Assembly: GCA_945957365.1 (NCBI GenBank)
Contig: CAMFKI010000003.1
Location: 1-64,000 of the forward strand
Reading direction: 5' to 3'
Length of the DNA stretch: 64,000 nt
Origin: an uncultured Alphaproteobacteria bacterium
Lineage (GTDB): Bacteria; Pseudomonadota; Alphaproteobacteria; Rhizobiales; Aestuariivirgaceae
The stretch's first letter is position 1; each line of letters begins with the position of its first letter. Under the pieces are notes generated by a model that searched no databases, was not told the DNA's origin, and saw only the letters and a list, made by a program, of their open reading frames with translations. Positions 60,547 through 64,000 of the stretch are shown here, one piece after another. The position numbers and the translations under genes were made by a program.

Positions 60547-61514
60547 TGAGACGTCCTTGAACTGGCGGTCCTTGTATCGGTGCCGGGGCCCTGAGGCAAC
60601 CATCCGGCCTTGCGGTACCACGTCACCGTCTCGGCCAGGCCCAGGGGGAAGGCAATGGGATCGGGCAGCGCGAGGCCGCCCGGCCGCGCCACCCAGTCGG
60701 GGTGATAGAGTTCGGCGATCTTGCCGCGGTTCACCATGCTGGGCTTGCCCGTCAGGCGCGAAATGCCCTCCGCCACGCCGGCCACCATGGAGGGTATGGC
60801 GCGCGGCAGAAAGATCGGCCGGACCGGCGCGCCGCGGAAGGCCGAGGCCGCCGCCACGAGGTCGGCCCAGCCATATCCGCCCGGCTTGCCGTCACTCACC
60901 TCGTGGACGCCCTGGAGGTCGCTCTCCAGCGCCATGGCGATGAGGCGGGCGAGGTCGCGCCCGTGGATCAGCGAGAAGCGCGCCTGGGGAAGGCCCGGGA
61001 TGGCGGCGATGGGGCGGGTCAGCTCCTTGATCAGCGGCAGCGTGCCCCGGTCTCCGGGGCCATAGACGGCGGGCGGCCGGATCACGATGGCGTTGAGCGC
61101 CGCCATCTGGCCGCGCACCACCTCTTCGCCGGCCCGCTTGCTCGCGCCATAGCCCGAGAGCTGCGGTTCGCGCGCCGCCAGCGACGAGATGTGAACGAAG
61201 CGCCGGACCCCTACCGCGAGGGCGGCATCGGCCACGGCGCGCGTACCCTGCTCGTTGACCCGGAAATAGCCGTCCCGGTCGAGCGCGGTGAGTGCACCTG
61301 CCAGATGGATGACGCCATCCGCACCCGCCACCAGCCGCGCCAAAGCGGCCGCATCGGCGAGATCGCCTGTGACCGCCTCAACCGCCGCCGGCAGCGCCGC
61401 GTTGGCCGGATCGCGCACCAGCGCCCGCAGCCGGTATCCTTGCTGCAGCAGTTCGGCAACGGCATGGCGCCCGGCAAAGCCGGTGGCGCCGGTCATGGCG
61501 ATGATGCGGCTCAT
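60543..61514 (-). CDS. cerR: NAD(P)-dependent epimerase-fold ceramide reductase
   Basis: A 323-residue extended SDR. The cofactor motif is TGATGFAG (8-15), with catalytic Tyr122 and Lys126 (YGASK) and Ser near 110. In Caulobacter a homologue in the same gene order, CerR, reduces the 3-oxo group of the acylated sphingoid base. It overlaps acpR by 4 bp and is 31 bp after the ligase gene. The N-terminal SRIIAMTGATGFAGRHAV is a normal start. Confidence 0.82.
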   Translation of the reverse strand: MSRIIAMTGATGFAGRHAVAELLQQGYRLRALVRDPANAALPAAVEAVTGDLADAAALARLVAGADGVIHLAGALTALDRDGYFRVNEQGTRAVADAALAVGVRRFVHISSLAAREPQLSGYGASKRAGEEVVRGQMAALNAIVIRPPAVYGPGDRGTLPLIKELTRPIAAIPGLPQARFSLIHGRDLARLIAMALESDLQGVHEVSDGKPGGYGWADLVAAASAFRGAPVRPIFLPRAIPSMVAGVAEGISRLTGKPSMVNRGKIAELYHPDWVARPGGLALPDPIAFPLGLAETVTWYRKAGWLPQGPGTDTRTASSRTSQ

Positions 61515-61545
61515 TCAGAACCCGTGGATCGCGCCCGGATCCGCC

Positions 61546-63348
61546 TCAGAAGGCGGCCTCGAAGCGGGACGCCCCGTCGATCAGCGGCAGGACCGACAGT
61601 TCGGCGATTTCGCCCGACAGGAACTTCTGCTTGGCGGCGGCGCGCGACAGCTTGCCCGAGGAGGTGAAGGGCAGGCTCTTCGGCGGCACCATCACCACCT
61701 TGCATTCGACGCCGGCCGAACGGTGCACCACGGCCGAGACCTCATGGCGCAGTGACTCGATCGAGGCTTCGTCCTGCAGGCGGCACTGCACCAGCACGGT
61801 CACCTCGTCGTCACCCTCGTCATTCTCGACGGCGAAGGCGGCGACGTCGCCCGACCGCAGCGGTTCGATCTGCTCGGCGGCCCATTCGATGTCCTGCGGC
61901 CAGATGTTGCGGCCATTGTGCAGGATCAGGTCCTTGGCGCGGCCGGTGATGACGATCTCACCATCGAGCCAGTAGCCCATGTCGCCGGTGTCGAGGAAGC
62001 CGTCCTGGCCCACCACAGCGGCGGTGGCTTCGTGATTGTGATAGTAGCCCGACATGACGCTGGGCGTGCGGACAAAGATGCGGCCCACGGCGCGCGCGCC
62101 GAGCGTTTCGCCACGCTCGCCGCGGATTTCGACGGTGCTGCCTGCCATCGGGCGGCCGCACACCACGAAGCTGCGGGCGTTGCTGCCCTGCGCGGGAACC
62201 GCGCGGCCCTCGAGTTTCAGCGCCAGGCGGTCGATCGAGTCGACGCGGATCGGCGCATCGGGATCGACGAAGGAAATGGCCAACGTCGTCTCGGCCATGC
62301 CGTAGCTCGGCAGGAAGGCCTGCGGCCGGAACCCGGCAACCGACATGTGGGCCGCGAAGCCCTCGAGCACATCGGCGCGCACCATGTCTCCGCCGATGCC
62401 GGCGATGCGCAGGCGCGACAGGTCGAGCGTCACGGCGTCGCCGTTGATGCGGCGGGCGGCGAGGTCGTAGCCGAAGCTCGGCGAATAGGTGATGGTCGAC
62501 TTGTTGTCGGACATCAGCTTCAGCCACAGGGCCGGGCGGCGCGCGAAGGACGACGTGGCGAGGAAATCGACGCTCACCTGTCCCATTGCGGCCGACAGGC
62601 AGAAGCCGACGAGGCCCATGTCATGATACAGCGGCAGCCACGAGAAGGCGCGGTCTTCCGGCGTGATGCGCATGCCGTCCTGCAGGATGCCGCGCGTGTT
62701 GGACAGGATGGCCGCCTGCGAGATCAGCACGCCCTTGGGGTTCGACGTCGAGCCCGACGAATACTGGATATAGGCGTCCTCATGAGCGCGGAACGGCTCG
62801 AGCTTGGTCGCCGCCTCGGGCAGCGCCTGCAACTCGGCATGGGTCAGGATGCGGCGGGCGCCGGCGCGGGCCGCGCCCTCGGTGATGTGGCCGAGCAGGT
62901 CTTCGCCGGTCACCACGGTCTGCGCCTTGGCGGCGGCCAGCATGCCGGCCACGCGGTCGATGTAGCTGTCCTTGCCGCCGATATACATGGTGTAGGGCAT
63001 CGGGCAGGGAATGAGGCCGGCGTACTGGCAACCGAAGAACACGGCCATGAATTCAGGGCCCGTCTCGGCGACGACGGCGACGCGCTCGCCGCGCTTCAGG
63101 CCGAGGGACAGGAGCTTGCGCGCGGTGGAGATCGCCTGGCGGCGCAGTTCGGCATAGGGCAGCACATGCTGCAGCTGGCCGCGCGCCGAAAAGAAGTTGA
63201 ATCCGGTGACACCCCGGGCGGCATAATCCAGACCTTCGACGAGCGTGCTGAAGCCGGCGAGGTTCTGGGCGAGACTGCGATTTGATGTCGGCGTGACCGA
63301 TCCGGACGTCGTGTCGGTGTCAGTGGTCCGCTTCAAAGCGCTCTTCAT
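61546..63348 (-). CDS. aasR: Fatty acyl-AMP ligase / acyl-ACP synthetase
   Basis: A 600-residue ANL-superfamily ligase. The nucleotide motif is YSSGSTSNPKG, followed by LPLYHDMGLVG and FLDTGDMGYWLDGEIVITGRAKD; the HNGRNIWPQDIEW segment is characteristic of fatty acyl-AMP ligases, which load acyl chains onto carrier proteins. It should charge the adjacent ACP. The ATG at 63348 (MKSALKRTTD) is chosen, with AGGA ten bases upstream; 63402 would add 18 residues. First gene of the aasR-cerR-acpR-spt operon. Confidence 0.85.
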   Translation of the reverse strand: MKSALKRTTDTDTTSGSVTPTSNRSLAQNLAGFSTLVEGLDYAARGVTGFNFFSARGQLQHVLPYAELRRQAISTARKLLSLGLKRGERVAVVAETGPEFMAVFFGCQYAGLIPCPMPYTMYIGGKDSYIDRVAGMLAAAKAQTVVTGEDLLGHITEGAARAGARRILTHAELQALPEAATKLEPFRAHEDAYIQYSSGSTSNPKGVLISQAAILSNTRGILQDGMRITPEDRAFSWLPLYHDMGLVGFCLSAAMGQVSVDFLATSSFARRPALWLKLMSDNKSTITYSPSFGYDLAARRINGDAVTLDLSRLRIAGIGGDMVRADVLEGFAAHMSVAGFRPQAFLPSYGMAETTLAISFVDPDAPIRVDSIDRLALKLEGRAVPAQGSNARSFVVCGRPMAGSTVEIRGERGETLGARAVGRIFVRTPSVMSGYYHNHEATAAVVGQDGFLDTGDMGYWLDGEIVITGRAKDLILHNGRNIWPQDIEWAAEQIEPLRSGDVAAFAVENDEGDDEVTVLVQCRLQDEASIESLRHEVSAVVHRSAGVECKVVMVPPKSLPFTSSGKLSRAAAKQKFLSGEIAELSVLPLIDGASRFEAAF

Positions 63349-63517
63349 GCAATCGCTATCCTGCAAAATCCAAACTATTGTCGCGAAGCCGCCCCAACAC
63401 ATTCTGGATTAAAGCGGCACACGGTAATTTTTCGTAACAGCGCGCTTGAGTCCGGGGAAATCAATTGTTGTTTCAGTTTGTAACGATCCACAGGATCTTA
63501 CGGAACGGTAAGGTAAA

Positions 63518-64000
63518 TCAATACTTTAACAGGCCAGCATAAAGCGCCCCCGCGACCAGCGCCAAGGCCCCGAAAGCGAAGCCCGAAACCCACGCCAGAA
63601 TAAGCGTGGCCGAGCTGTAACCTTGGCGAGATTGTGGCGACATTGTGGCCACCTGCCGTTCCCGCGCCACCAGCCGGTGGGCCATGTGGCGGCGTACCGC
63701 CTCCGCCACCTGGCCCCGGTCCATCCCCTCGAACAGGACGTCGCGGCTGTCCTGCCGGTCCTGCAACAAACGGTAGGTGCGGTGGTCCGGTTCCATCACC
63801 ACATAGGCGGTGAGATCAACCCAGAGTTTTGGTGGATCACCTGGCAGCAAGGTCAGGTCGAAGAGTGCCTGGGCCTCGGGCGAGGTCTGGACGCTGGGCA
63901 ACAGCTCGTCCTTGAGGATCTGCAGGCGCAGGGTCTTGGAGTCGCGCAGGTCCAGAGCGGCCTCGAAATGAGCCGCCTCGGCCAGCCGCGCCTCGCGAAG
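63518..64000 (-). CDS. Partial protein with C-terminal membrane anchor
   Basis: The frame is open to the end of the window, so the N-terminus is missing; about 160 residues are visible. The upstream part is charged and helical (LREARLAEAAHFEAALDLRD), the middle has PPKLWVDLTAYVVMEPDHRTYRLLQD, and a single membrane helix (ATLILAWVSGFAFGALALVAGAL) lies just before the stop. The family is not recognised. A TTG at 63901 could start a 127-residue form, but the unbroken frame beyond it argues for a longer gene. The 115 bp between it and aasR are AT-rich. Confidence 0.6.
   Translation of the reverse strand, partial: LREARLAEAAHFEAALDLRDSKTLRLQILKDELLPSVQTSPEAQALFDLTLLPGDPPKLWVDLTAYVVMEPDHRTYRLLQDRQDSRDVLFEGMDRGQVAEAVRRHMAHRLVARERQVATMSPQSRQGYSSATLILAWVSGFAFGALALVAGALYAGLLKY

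Overview
The window is a 64-kb, GC-rich, densely coding stretch of a Gram-negative chromosome. It is best explained as an alphaproteobacterium, probably of the order Hyphomicrobiales (Rhizobiales). The clues are two BA14K-type secreted proteins, a three-gene petABC bc1 operon with separate cytochrome b and c1, DUF1285 and DUF922 proteins, a marR-ompR-envZ set divergent from an ilvE-like gene, GANTC (CcrM-type) sites clustered in an intergenic region, and palindromic interspersed repeats. I found no tRNA, rRNA, CRISPR array, transposase or phage gene.

Layout. 0-7.7 kb: two paralogous small lipoproteins around an L,D-transpeptidase and a HAD hydrolase, a metallo-beta-lactamase-fold hydrolase, two overlapping MFS transporters, prmB and a glutamine amidotransferase. 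7.8-11.2 kb: a cold-shock protein, three tandem DUF922 (HExxH) secreted proteins and mtnP. 11.2-17.8 kb: petABC with its terminator, trmL, a TadG-like VWA protein, hemF and apt. 17.8-29.9 kb: two MaoC-domain proteins bracketed by two copies of one palindromic repeat, then ychF-pth-rplY, prs, a lipoprotein, M24 peptidase, pgeF, an NDUFAF7-like methyltransferase, lgt, ubiK, a YbjN-domain protein, proC and csaA. 29.9-30.6 kb: a gene-free strip holding three palindromic repeats. 30.6-40.3 kb: marR-ompR-envZ, ilvE, a Tyr/Pro-rich secreted protein, a GMC oxidoreductase and the overlapping operon uvrC-pgsA-moaD-rluB. 40.3-45.5 kb: two BA14K proteins, folB overlapping a pteridine-reductase-like SDR, a cupin, CCA-adding enzyme, a CoA-pyrophosphatase-type Nudix and DUF1285. 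45.6-52.3 kb: a MoxR/DUF58/DUF4159/membrane-protein operon. 52.3-53.5 kb: GNAT and Nudix genes.

The most notable region is 53.6-63.4 kb. Two convergent operons together look like a complete bacterial ceramide/sphingolipid system. The minus-strand operon holds an acyl-ACP/acyl-AMP ligase, a ceramide-type reductase, a dedicated acyl carrier protein and serine palmitoyltransferase. The plus-strand operon holds a GNAT protein of the bacterial ceramide synthase type, a metallophosphoesterase, an LptF-like and an LptG-like permease and a diacylglycerol-kinase-fold lipid kinase. The synthesis genes match the set defined in Caulobacter crescentus. That the LptFG pair, kinase and phosphoesterase modify and export the sphingolipid is my inference from gene linkage and overlapping frames.

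Other signals worth attention are a hairpin presenting the Shine-Dalgarno sequence of the third DUF922 gene in its loop, paired direct repeats 21 bp apart upstream of the TadG-like gene, an Asp-Tyr-Lys pteridine-reductase signature next to folB, and a promoter for ilvE whose -35 box abuts the marR start codon.
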